A DNA stretch of 64,000 bases, taken from G963556115 sp963675945. GTDB taxonomy: Bacteria > Planctomycetota > SZUA-567. Positions 34,283-42,584 of this stretch are shown here, piece after piece (the first letter of the stretch is position 1; the number at the start of each line of letters is the position of its first letter). The notes below the pieces were generated by a model, which made no database searches, had not been told where the DNA came from, and was given only the letters and a program-made list of their open reading frames with translations. Location of the stretch: contig OY780932.1 in assembly GCA_963675945.1 (NCBI GenBank), positions 682,001-746,000 on the forward strand, written 5' to 3'. The position numbers and the translations under genes are program-made.

Positions 34283-36808
34283 TTACTGAAGAAGTGAGAG
34301 TACATTCTGTGACAAGGTATTAGCCTGCGCCAGCATAGATGTACCTGCCTGTACCATAACCTGATTCTTCGCAAACTGAGTTGATTCGTACGCCATATCC
34401 GCATCACGTATATAGCTCTCGGTCTTGGTAATATTCTCCACCGCCACAGAGAGACTATTCGCATTGGTCTCAAGCATATTGGCCTGAAAAGCACCGATAT
34501 CAGCGCGCAGATCAGAGACATCACTTATCGCCTGATCGACAATCGCCATCGCTTTGATCGGATCTTCTGCCAGGCTGGCAAGTCCACCGGCCAACATATC
34601 GGTCACGGTCAGATAACGCTCTGACATAACTGCTGACCCCTCGGTAAAAGCATCGGTAAAGAGAACTTTTCCCAACTGCACTGCAGTCATATCCTGGAGC
34701 GAAAATACTGTACGTTCCTGATCCCCTGCACCTTCACCGAGCTGGAACTGCATACCACCAGTCCAATCACCAAGGGTCTCAGTAGTACTCTTTAGCGCAT
34801 GGTTGACAAAATTATCATTCGCATCATACATCCTTCCTGCCCGTGAACCGAAAGCGCCGATATCATAACCCACAGCAGCAATGGTAGTACAACCGAGCGT
34901 ACCCTGATTAAAGACCAGATCAGCCGCCGCATCTAGGTTGGCCATAGAGCCCTCGATACCATCAAGGATAATTTCCTGACCATTGACCGCTACTACCGCG
35001 TCCGCACCATAATCACTACGTTCGGCTCCAGATAGCCCTGCATCCAACAGATTTGCGCCGTCCAGCTTGGTATAATAAGTAAATAATGCTCCTTCACTCT
35101 GCTCAATCTTGACAAACTCGGTAGAACCATAATCTTGCGAAGACAGACGCACTCCAAGATTCTCCGTATTGACGACTGTAGTAAAATCCATATCGGTAGC
35201 GATAGTATTGAAATTAAAGGTTCCGTAAAGACCGGAAGTCGCCCCACCGCTACCAACCTGCACCCCGTAAACCCTTACCGCCCCCCCGGCGGTCATGCTG
35301 TACTGATCGCTCATCGCGACTAAATCTTCATCGCGCATTCTCTCGTCCTTATAGACAAAGATCTGAGTCGCATCGCCGTCGGTAGTACTGGCATCACTAT
35401 CTAGATGCACCTTAAGGTAAATCTTTCCGGTATCTGAGGTATTATTACCAAGATCAATACCACTGAGATAAGAACCGCTCTGTACAAAGAGAGAGGTAGA
35501 CCCATCGGTAGAAGCCGCATTCTCCAGCATAGAGAAGTCAACGCCGTCGGTAAGCGTATCCTGATCTTCCTGCATATATGCGAGTTGAATAGTCGAAGTC
35601 ATCCCTGCAGTCATGTTTGAAAGGGTAAGATTGAGATCTACTAATCCTGAATTATTGAGTGGAATAATATTGAGCGGAGTTGATCCGGTATCAGCCTTGG
35701 CCAATTCCATGGTCATTGCTTCATCTTTATAGATCTTGATAGTAGTATTATTCACCATCTTGGCGTAAACTCTGCCATAGCCGTCACAGTTTACTCCTGG
35801 CTCAATAGCGGTAGGATCACTGACTGCAATTGCGGTAATCCCCGAAGAGGTAATTTCACCGAGTTTTGTCCGGTTAAAGACATCTGCGGTACCAGACACA
35901 TGTGCAGTAGTAGCATTGATCTCCATTGTCGCCGTAGAGCTTACATCCACTGCGGTAGTGCTATTATCAAAGATAAGGGTTGCCTCAACTCCGGTGGAAT
36001 CAACTACAGAATTTATTGAGCTTACAATCTCCCCAAAGTGGATACCCTTGGAGAAAGCCATGCTGCGACTACCTTTATTACCAGTTAGGATAAATGCCTG
36101 ATCCTTGCTGAGAGTATAGTTTGAATTCTCTGGATCACCTACAGCCGCCGGCACCACCTCGGTTGAAGGCGAGGCGTTAGGCGTAACTTCAAAGTAACCC
36201 TTCTGCGCCTGGTTACCATTGGGTGAAGCCACGCCATTCTCCAGATCCACTCCGGAAAAATTGATATTCAACTTAAAATTATCGCGTTTGAAGATCTGCT
36301 TGATATTGGTGAGATTGGTATCCAGAAGCCGATGATCATTAGAATCGGTAACCATTACCGAGCTGTCGAAGCTCAGCTGCTTACCTCCATTGAGCAGGAA
36401 TTGATCAGAGAATTTGGTGGTTCTGGCGATACGGTCAAGAGTTTGGATAGAGCTGTCGATCTCAGCTTGATCGGCATTAACCTGCTCAGGCGCGGTAACT
36501 CCGTTATTGGCCGCATGCACCGCCAGTTGCTTCATCTTATTGAGAATATTACTCATCTCACTGAGAGCACCCTCGGCAATACCGAGTACATTATTGGCTT
36601 CCTGAGTATTCTGTACTGCTCTCTCAAGACCATTTGTCTGTGCGCGTAGTTGTTCAGAGATAACGAGCCCTGACGGGTCGTCTTTAGCTGTATTGATTCT
36701 ATAGCCGGTTGATAAGCGTTCGAGTGAGACGCTCATGCTGTTATTGTTGATGTCAAGATTACGTTGAGTGCTGAAAGCATTCAAATTATGGGCAACGATC
36801 ATAGCCAT
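34283..36808 (-). CDS. Flagellin with very large variable insert
   Basis: The filament protein of the flagellum. N-terminal D0/D1 helices are classical (IVAHNLNAFSTQRNLDINNN, LSTGYRINTAKDDPSGLVIS, QEANNVLGIAEGALSEMSNIL), as is the C-terminal end (RADIGAFQANMLETNANSL, ENITKTESYIRDADMA, QAGTSMLAQANTLSQNVLSLL). Between about residues 170 and 725 lies a long Thr/Ser/Asp/Gly-rich insert with beta-rich domains, giving 841 aa against 270-550 for common flagellins. It was exported without a signal peptide, as usual. AAGGAGG precedes the ATG at 36808. A sigma-28-type promoter lies about 243 bases upstream, leaving a long structured leader. Confidence 0.95.
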   Translation of the reverse strand: MAMIVAHNLNAFSTQRNLDINNNSMSVSLERLSTGYRINTAKDDPSGLVISEQLRAQTNGLERAVQNTQEANNVLGIAEGALSEMSNILNKMKQLAVHAANNGVTAPEQVNADQAEIDSSIQTLDRIARTTKFSDQFLLNGGKQLSFDSSVMVTDSNDHRLLDTNLTNIKQIFKRDNFKLNINFSGVDLENGVASPNGNQAQKGYFEVTPNASPSTEVVPAAVGDPENSNYTLSKDQAFILTGNKGSRSMAFSKGIHFGEIVSSINSVVDSTGVEATLIFDNSTTAVDVSSTATMEINATTAHVSGTADVFNRTKLGEITSSGITAIAVSDPTAIEPGVNCDGYGRVYAKMVNNTTIKIYKDEAMTMELAKADTGSTPLNIIPLNNSGLVDLNLTLSNMTAGMTSTIQLAYMQEDQDTLTDGVDFSMLENAASTDGSTSLFVQSGSYLSGIDLGNNTSDTGKIYLKVHLDSDASTTDGDATQIFVYKDERMRDEDLVAMSDQYSMTAGGAVRVYGVQVGSGGATSGLYGTFNFNTIATDMDFTTVVNTENLGVRLSSQDYGSTEFVKIEQSEGALFTYYTKLDGANLLDAGLSGAERSDYGADAVVAVNGQEIILDGIEGSMANLDAAADLVFNQGTLGCTTIAAVGYDIGAFGSRAGRMYDANDNFVNHALKSTTETLGDWTGGMQFQLGEGAGDQERTVFSLQDMTAVQLGKVLFTDAFTEGSAVMSERYLTVTDMLAGGLASLAEDPIKAMAIVDQAISDVSDLRADIGAFQANMLETNANSLSVAVENITKTESYIRDADMAYESTQFAKNQVMVQAGTSMLAQANTLSQNVLSLLQ

Positions 36809-36920
36809 GGTGATTTCCTCCTTGAAACCTAAAATTGGCTGATTAGATTGTCGGTAACGTCCGAGTCACCACGAGTCCACAATACTTAAAACGGCTGAAC
36901 TCACACCGTGTCACTTACAC

Positions 36921-36934
36921 AGATTGGCAGATCT
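36921..36934 (-). promoter_or_regulatory. Flagellin leader hairpin with loop TCTGCCAA (proximal copy)
   Basis: On the minus strand AGA-TCTGCCAA-TCT can form a 3-bp stem with an 8-nt loop (36931-36924). The loop is the exact complement of the TTGGCAGA loops in both 3'-UTR elements. It is about 116 bases upstream of the start codon. The stem alone is weak; the case rests on the exact loop match and its duplication. Confidence 0.55.
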
Positions 36935-36959
36935 TATGCAAGCCGCTATCCTGTTTTTG

Positions 36960-36973
36960 CTGTTGGCAGACAG
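36960..36973 (-). promoter_or_regulatory. Flagellin leader hairpin with loop TCTGCCAA (distal copy)
   Basis: On the minus strand CTG-TCTGCCAA-CAG can form a 3-bp stem with the same 8-nt loop (36970-36963), 39 bases from the other copy. It is complementary to the loops of the two 3'-UTR elements. Confidence 0.55.
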
Positions 36974-37050
36974 TAGAACAGAATTTTCACACCATAGGCA
37001 TACTACTCCATAATAATTTCAGATACAATAATAAAACCAATTCACCCTAC

Positions 37051-37077
37051 TGATCGGCCGCGCACAATACTTCTTTA
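37051..37077 (-). promoter_or_regulatory. Sigma-28 (FliA)-type flagellin promoter
   Basis: On the minus strand TAAAGAAG (37077-37070), 11 bases, GCCGATCA (37058-37051). The E. coli sigma-28 consensus is TAAAGTTT-N11-GCCGATAA; the spacing is exact and the -10 differs at one base. The start site would be near 37043, giving a leader of about 235 bases. Confidence 0.75.
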
Positions 37078-37440
37078 AAAAAAAATAATATTTCTGAGTA
37101 AAAACTGATAATTCAGCCCACAACACTATTACTGACTGATTCAGCTTATTATCATAATACCAAAAATTGCGTAAGCAATTTCCCTTACATAACGGATAAT
37201 TTCACTTATACCCACTTTATATCGAATTACTTTTTACAAACATTTTACACAGATTATCTGCCAGACACTTACTGATCAAACCCAGCATATGCGTAGGATA
37301 CATATGAGCTTGAAACCACAAAGTAAACCAGAACTTTCTTGCTACCAAGAGTACTTTCATGTCTTGAAACATACTAACAAAATCACAAATTTCCAGCATA
37401 AGCCGCCGAGTTTAATCTGGAATAAAAATGCAAAAAAAAG

Positions 37441-37488
37441 TTGCATAAAGAAAATTGTCTGATATGCTGACATTATACAATCAGACAA
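37441..37488 (+). promoter_or_regulatory. Promoter and operator of the GntR regulator gene
   Basis: A perfect inverted repeat, TTGTCTGAT (37455-37463) and ATCAGACAA (37480-37488), lies 15 bases before the gntR start. It overlaps a possible promoter, TTGCAT (37441-37446), 16 bases, TATGCT (37463-37468). This placement fits autoregulation by the GntR protein; binding itself is inferred. Confidence 0.5.
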
Positions 37489-37502
37489 AAGATAGGGTTT
37501 AA

Positions 37503-38180
37503 ATGATAAGAAATAAATCTGTAACCGATCAGGTTGTTGAAGAATTAAAGAAGATGATCCTCTCCGGTGAGTATAATGAAGGAGACAAGTTTCTTCCCGA
37601 ACAGGCTATTGGCAAGATGCTCAATGTCGGGCGCTCCACCGTAAGGGAAGCGCTACGGGTATTGCAGACTATGAAGTATCTTGAAATTCTCCCTGGTCGC
37701 GGTGCTTTTATCAAAAATTTAACTCCAGATAACCTTGAAATAGTCAAAGAGTGGTTTGTAGAGCATTCTCCCCAACTTTCAGAACTTTTCGAGGTCAGAT
37801 TGCATAACGAAATTCTTGCTGTCAAACTTGCATGTGAACATAGAACCGATCACGACATCAAACTACTGCAGGATAATTGCCAGAAATTTAATCAGGCAAT
37901 CAAAGATTATAATGTACCGGCTATGGTACAACTAGATGAGGAATTTCACAGCATTATCATTACTGCCAGCGGCAACAAAGTCCTGAGCAAAATATACAGT
38001 CTGCTGGTCGAAGCAATAAGAGAATCTCGAAGTATGTCATTTACTTTGCGTAAAAATTCTCAAACCGCATATAACGAACATATGAAACTACTTGACAGTA
38101 TTACTGAGCAAAATTTCCCAAAATCTCGGCGCAGGATAGAAAAACACCTGACTGAATGGTGGGCACAGTTTTACAGTTAA
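37503..38180 (+). CDS. GntR-family regulator (FadR/FCD subfamily)
   Basis: A 225-aa regulator. The N-terminal winged helix-turn-helix (MILSGEYNEGDKFLPEQAIGKMLNVGRSTVREALRVLQTMKYLEILPGRGAFI) fills residues 1-70. The C-terminal helical FCD effector domain has the acidic/His metal-ligand pattern (FEVRLHNEILAVKLA, LDEEFHSIIITASGN, NEHMKLLDSI). It is upstream of and codirectional with the TRAP transporter genes and probably represses them until the substrate or a derivative binds. An inverted repeat overlaps its own promoter. Confidence 0.9.
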   Translation: MIRNKSVTDQVVEELKKMILSGEYNEGDKFLPEQAIGKMLNVGRSTVREALRVLQTMKYLEILPGRGAFIKNLTPDNLEIVKEWFVEHSPQLSELFEVRLHNEILAVKLACEHRTDHDIKLLQDNCQKFNQAIKDYNVPAMVQLDEEFHSIIITASGNKVLSKIYSLLVEAIRESRSMSFTLRKNSQTAYNEHMKLLDSITEQNFPKSRRRIEKHLTEWWAQFYS

Positions 38181-38298
38181 GCACGAAGTAAAGCCATACT
38201 AGTTAATATCTACACTATACCTTAAAATTAAGACAACATAATTTTCTAATAATAACAGCCTGTTGTGGGGTTGTGTGATCTAGTTGTGTGTAATTTGG

Positions 38299-38320
38299 TA
38301 AGCACCTTTCTCCGTGCTTA
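38299..38320 (+). terminator. Hairpin in the GT-rich gntR-dctP spacer
   Basis: A 7-bp perfect stem (TAAGCAC/GTGCTTA, 8-nt loop) is followed by TTGAGTTTGG. It could end the gntR transcript or structure the dctP leader; there is no clean U-run. Confidence 0.3.
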
Positions 38321-38368
38321 TTGAGTTTGGGTGTGTTTTGATGTGGAGTCAATTAAAAAGGAAATGAT

Positions 38369-39376
38369 ATGATGAAAGTATTGTTTATGACTTTTATTGG
38401 GTTACTTATGTCGTTAGTTATGGGAGTCACTGCTAATGCTACGGAAAACTGGCGTTTTTGTAATGGTGTAGATGACAGGCATCCACAGTCGATAGCCTTA
38501 ATGAATCTAGCCAGAAATTTCGAAAAGGCGACTGATGGAAAGATCAAAATTGATGTCTATTTCAGTAACTCGCTGGGCAGTGAAGAAGAATTACTAGAGC
38601 TCACCAGAACCAATACTATCCAGGGTTTCTTTGGAAATGTTACCGCAGGCCTCCCTTCTTTTATGGAAGAATTTGGAGTTTTTGCTTTGCCTTATTTATT
38701 TCAATCTTATGCTGATGCTCATAAATATCTTACCGAGAGCCCCAAGCAGCAAGAATTATGGAAGAAATTTGAAAAGATGACCAATCTGCATTTTATCGGT
38801 GATTCTTTGAATGGTTCAAGAGCCCTGACCACCAAGGGCATTGAGGTTAAAAACCCAGAAGATTTAAAAGGAATTCTAGTACGTTCAATGACCGCACAGG
38901 TCTGGCAAGATGTCATATCTGCTCTTGGTGCTACGCCTGTACCGATCTCTTATCCTGAACTATACATGGCTCTGCAAACCGGCGTAGTACAAGGTCAGGA
39001 TAATGGTATTGCCAATGTCTACAATTCAAAATTATATGAAGTACAAGATCATTTTTATGATACGCAACATGGCTACACTCTGAGTGCCTTCTTTCTCAGT
39101 AGTGATGCCTGGAACAGTCTTTCTGCCAAAGAAAAGGTAATTTTCAATGATCTATTTAAGAAGTATTGTTTCGATCAATACAACACTGACATGGAAAAAT
39201 ACTATGCAGATGCCCAAGAAACCTGTAAAAATGCTGGCATGAAGATGTTTAGTAAAAAAGATTTAGATATGGATGCCTTCTATGCCAATGCCGCAAAAAT
39301 GATCGACACAAAATATATGTCAAATAAAAAGTATGCCCCGATTATTCTGGATATCAGAGAGTATTTGAATTACTAA
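38369..39376 (+). CDS. dctP: TRAP transporter solute-binding protein (DctP family)
   Basis: A 335-aa periplasmic binding protein with a signal peptide (MMKVLFMTFIGLLMSLVMGVTANA, cleaved near residue 24). Family features include FEKATDGKIKIDVYF, FALPYLF, the carboxylate-binding Arg in LKGILVRSM and GVVQGQDNGIANVYNSKLYEVQ. TRAP systems take up organic acids (C4-dicarboxylates, sialate, uronates, lactate); the ligand cannot be assigned, but the aldolase and dehydrogenase downstream suggest a sugar acid. AAAGGAAATGAT precedes the ATG. It heads the dctP-dctQ-dctM row under the GntR gene. Confidence 0.92.
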   Translation: MMKVLFMTFIGLLMSLVMGVTANATENWRFCNGVDDRHPQSIALMNLARNFEKATDGKIKIDVYFSNSLGSEEELLELTRTNTIQGFFGNVTAGLPSFMEEFGVFALPYLFQSYADAHKYLTESPKQQELWKKFEKMTNLHFIGDSLNGSRALTTKGIEVKNPEDLKGILVRSMTAQVWQDVISALGATPVPISYPELYMALQTGVVQGQDNGIANVYNSKLYEVQDHFYDTQHGYTLSAFFLSSDAWNSLSAKEKVIFNDLFKKYCFDQYNTDMEKYYADAQETCKNAGMKMFSKKDLDMDAFYANAAKMIDTKYMSNKKYAPIILDIREYLNY

Positions 39377-39615
39377 CTAGTTGTAAATCTGCTAATTTAC
39401 AAAGCATGCATAATTTTTATAACACTTTTAGTTAAGGGATGTCTGAAATCAAAATATAGTTGAGACCTCCCTTAATTAAAAGAAACAAACAAGGATGATA
39501 CTGCTTACGTTTCACCCTCCAGGACTAATCTGTCACTCATACTAACAGCAACTTTATGAATTAGCTATAAAATCTTTGCTTCCCGCTATTAACCTTAAAA
39601 TATTGAGAATGATTT

Positions 39616-40089
39616 ATGAAAAAAAAATTTCATCTATTATGGAATAATTTTGAAGTATATCTGATGATTCTTTTCCTCTGCATATTCTTATTGAATATAA
39701 CTGTGCAAATAATCTTGAGGCTTTTTTTTAAGAGCCCGCTGAGCTTTACAGAAGAAATTTCCAGATACTCTTTTGTGTGGATGGTCTTTCTGGGACTATC
39801 ATATGCGACAAAATACAGTAAGCATATCAGAATAGATTGGTTTGTAACCAAGCTACCCGCAAAGGCTCAGGTCGTAATAGAATTTTTTATAGATATTTTA
39901 ACCCTACTTGTATTTCTCTGGATATTGATTAAAGGCATCGAATATGTAGATTACTCAAGTATTTCCCGAACGTATGCTTTGAATATAAGCAAGTCTTATG
40001 TTGTTCTAATTCTACCTCTATGTGGAGCACTGATGATAATCAGGGTTCTAGAAAAAATCATCCTCCACATTCGCGCTCTGTTAACATAA
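39616..40089 (+). CDS. dctQ: TRAP transporter small permease (DctQ)
   Basis: A 157-aa membrane protein with four predicted helices and the DctQ signature region FTEEISRYSFVWMVFLGLSYATKYSKHIRIDWFV. It forms the sodium-driven membrane unit with DctM. It starts 239 bases after dctP, a long gap that may hold a processing site to give more DctP than permease. The ribosome-binding site is weak (TTGAGAATG). Confidence 0.9.
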   Translation: MKKKFHLLWNNFEVYLMILFLCIFLLNITVQIILRLFFKSPLSFTEEISRYSFVWMVFLGLSYATKYSKHIRIDWFVTKLPAKAQVVIEFFIDILTLLVFLWILIKGIEYVDYSSISRTYALNISKSYVVLILPLCGALMIIRVLEKIILHIRALLT

Positions 40090-40177
40090 AGCGGCAAGAT
40101 AGTCTTTATAATTTTTTTATTAATACTATGTTCTGGATTTCATGTTAGCAGTTGTCTCTGACACTGAAAGTATAACT

Positions 40178-41470
40178 ATGAATTTTGAATTGATTATATA
40201 TATAGTAAGCTTTGTAGTACTCCTGTTGCTCGGTGCCCCGACATACCTGGCTCTACTCTGCAGCGGTTTAAGCTACTGCCTCATAAGTGGCATGATTAAT
40301 GACATGATGATAATGCAAAAAATGTTTGCGAGCCTGGATAATTTTGTCTTACTGGCTATCCCCATGTTCATGATGGCCGGCATTATAATGAATAATGGCG
40401 GAATAACCACTAGAATCTTCAGCTTCTGCCGCTCGCTATGCGGACATCTTCCAGGCGGCCTGGCCTATGTAAATGTTATTTCAAGCTTTTTATTCTCAGG
40501 CATGTCCGGTTCAGCCTTGGCTGACATCGGAGGTCTTGGACAAGTAGAGATGAAGGCAATGAAAGATGAGAATTATGACGACAATATGGTAATCGGCGTA
40601 ACCGCCGCCTCTTCCACCATGGGGCCGATTGTCCCTCCGAGTATACCGATGGTTATCTACGGTTCAGCAGCAAGTGTTTCGGTAGGTGCGTTATTCTCTG
40701 CAGGCATTATCCCCGGAGCGATTATGGTTGTGGTTCTCTGCATAACAATTTTTCTAATTGCCAAAAGAAAAAAGTATCCGGTTCATAAAAAAGCTACCTT
40801 TAAAGAGTGCTTTATTATGGTACGAAAAACCATATTGGCCCTATTAATGCCGGTGGTAATAATGGGAGGAATCTGGAGCGGATATTTTACCCCTACCGAA
40901 GCTGCACTCGTAAGCATAATATATGTTTTATTGGTGATATTACTGGTATACCGTGAGATGCGAATAACCGAAATACCGAAAATTATGCGCCTTACAGTAA
41001 CCGGTGTCGTTCCGGCACTCACCATAATCTCTTCTGCTGCGCTCTTTGGCTGGGTCTTACAATTTGAGAGACTGGACAGAATTCTCCTGGAATTTATTCT
41101 ATATATCTCTCACAATCAATTAGTAGTACTCTTGATGATCAATGTCCTGCTAATCTTTTTCGGTATGATTCTAGACTCAACTCCAGTAATCCTACTGATG
41201 GTACCCATGCTACTGCCAATTACCCGAGAAATTGGCATCAATGATGTACATCTAGGGGTCATTGTTGTTCTGAACCTGATGATTGGCTTAATGACTCCAC
41301 CTATAGGACAATCTTTATTCATGCTTTCAGGAGTTACAGGAAAACCATTCGGCAATATTGTAAAATATACCTCGCCATGGTTGATTCCATTATTTATATC
41401 ATTGTTATTCGTTACATGTTTCCCTAATGTCATACTCTTTCTACCGCGTCTATTCAATCTTATCAAGTAA
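40178..41470 (+). CDS. dctM: TRAP transporter large permease (DctM)
   Basis: A DctM-type permease of about 430 aa with some 12 membrane segments. Conserved stretches include AIPMFMMAGIIM, GGLAYVNVISSFLFSGMSGSALADIGGLG, AASSTMGPIVPPSIPMVIYG, TPTEAALVSI and LMTPPIGQSLFM. An in-frame ATG at 40142 would add 12 polar residues; the ATG at 40178, right before the first helix, looks more usual, though neither has a strong Shine-Dalgarno site. Completes the TRAP transporter. Confidence 0.93.
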   Translation: MNFELIIYIVSFVVLLLLGAPTYLALLCSGLSYCLISGMINDMMIMQKMFASLDNFVLLAIPMFMMAGIIMNNGGITTRIFSFCRSLCGHLPGGLAYVNVISSFLFSGMSGSALADIGGLGQVEMKAMKDENYDDNMVIGVTAASSTMGPIVPPSIPMVIYGSAASVSVGALFSAGIIPGAIMVVVLCITIFLIAKRKKYPVHKKATFKECFIMVRKTILALLMPVVIMGGIWSGYFTPTEAALVSIIYVLLVILLVYREMRITEIPKIMRLTVTGVVPALTIISSAALFGWVLQFERLDRILLEFILYISHNQLVVLLMINVLLIFFGMILDSTPVILLMVPMLLPITREIGINDVHLGVIVVLNLMIGLMTPPIGQSLFMLSGVTGKPFGNIVKYTSPWLIPLFISLLFVTCFPNVILFLPRLFNLIK

Positions 41471-41614
41471 GTTTATTATACTAATGGCTACACAGCATAT
41501 CTGCTTAACCATTATTACAGAGTACTGCATATTGAAAAAGATCTGCTGAAAATCGGGGATAAAGATGTCTGTGGAAACACAAATTACAAGCATTTTATAT
41601 TATAAGGGGTGTAA

Positions 41615-42565
41615 ATGAAAGTCTTAGTAACAGCTACAAATTTTTCAAAACTGTGTAGTGAAGGTTATCAATATCTTCTTGCAAATAACTGCGAGATTAT
41701 TGAGAACGTCAAAGGGAGGCCATATACCTTTGAAGAACTGCGGAAAGTCATTGGTGATATTGATGGGGTAATTGCTGGACTGGACATCTGGAATGAGGAG
41801 ATCTTTAAATTTGCGCCAAAATTAAAGGGAATCGCTCGCTTCGGTGTAGGTGTAGACAATATTGATTTACAAGCCGCAAGTAAACACGGAATAAAAGTAT
41901 GCAATTGTAAAGGCATCAACTCAAATTCTGTCTCAGAACACGCCCTGACCTTGATGCTCTCTACTATTCGTGATATTCCCATGCTCAATAAAACTACCAA
42001 AAATGGAGAATGGCGCCGGGAAGTATTTATGGAACTCGATACCATGCGCATAGGGATGCTGGGCTTTGGAGAGATTAGCCGATTTACCATCGAAAAACTA
42101 CTACCTTTCAATCCTGAAATTCTGGCCTATGATATAAGCCCAGATCTAGAAGCAGCCCACAAGCTCAAGGTGACAATTGTCAGTTTTGAGCAATTACTCC
42201 GTCAGAGCGACCTTATCTCGATTCACATACCGAGTCTACCGGAAACCAGACAGTTAATTAATAAACAAACCATCGCCATGATGAAGGATGGGGCATATCT
42301 TATCAATACCTCAAGGGGTGACATTATTGACGAGATCGCTCTTTATAATGCGCTCAAAAGCGGTAAATTAACTGCGGCGGCAATCGACGTATTCAACTCC
42401 GAACCAACACAAAAAGATAACCCGTTATTTCAGCTTGACAACATTGTTGTAACCCCACATGCTGCTGGGGAATCAAGTAAAGTTTATGCTGAAACCGGAA
42501 AGACCACAACCAAAGCAATTATTGATATCTTTAATAGAAAAGAACCTTTGAATTTACTGAACTGA
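41615..42565 (+). CDS. D-isomer-specific 2-hydroxyacid dehydrogenase
   Basis: A 316-aa NAD(P)-dependent dehydrogenase of the phosphoglycerate-dehydrogenase-like group. The nucleotide site is GMLGFGEIS. The catalytic Arg lies in NTSRGDIIDE, the Glu in VFNSEPTQKDNPL and the His in VVTPHAAGES. It lacks the serine-feedback ACT domain of SerA. Between the TRAP genes and an aldolase-type gene it most likely reduces or oxidises a 2-keto/2-hydroxy sugar acid. AAGGGGTG precedes the ATG. Confidence 0.88.
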   Translation: MKVLVTATNFSKLCSEGYQYLLANNCEIIENVKGRPYTFEELRKVIGDIDGVIAGLDIWNEEIFKFAPKLKGIARFGVGVDNIDLQAASKHGIKVCNCKGINSNSVSEHALTLMLSTIRDIPMLNKTTKNGEWRREVFMELDTMRIGMLGFGEISRFTIEKLLPFNPEILAYDISPDLEAAHKLKVTIVSFEQLLRQSDLISIHIPSLPETRQLINKQTIAMMKDGAYLINTSRGDIIDEIALYNALKSGKLTAAAIDVFNSEPTQKDNPLFQLDNIVVTPHAAGESSKVYAETGKTTTKAIIDIFNRKEPLNLLN

Positions 42566-42584
42566 TAGAATGGATGGTAATTAT

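Larger units (their letters stand above)
36809..37502. other. Flagellin leader and intergenic region
   Basis: About 690 bases. The part to 37043 is the predicted flagellin leader (minus strand) with two small hairpins displaying TCTGCCAA loops. The sigma-28-type promoter is at 37051-37077. From 37080 to about 37430 I see nothing but AT-rich sequence; short ORFs there lack ribosome-binding sites. The GntR operator and promoter lie at the right end. Confidence 0.55.

Noticed and set aside
37217..37399. A 60-codon minus-strand ORF upstream of the flagellin promoter
   Set aside because: It has no ribosome-binding site, a biased composition and no neighbour in frame; likely random.
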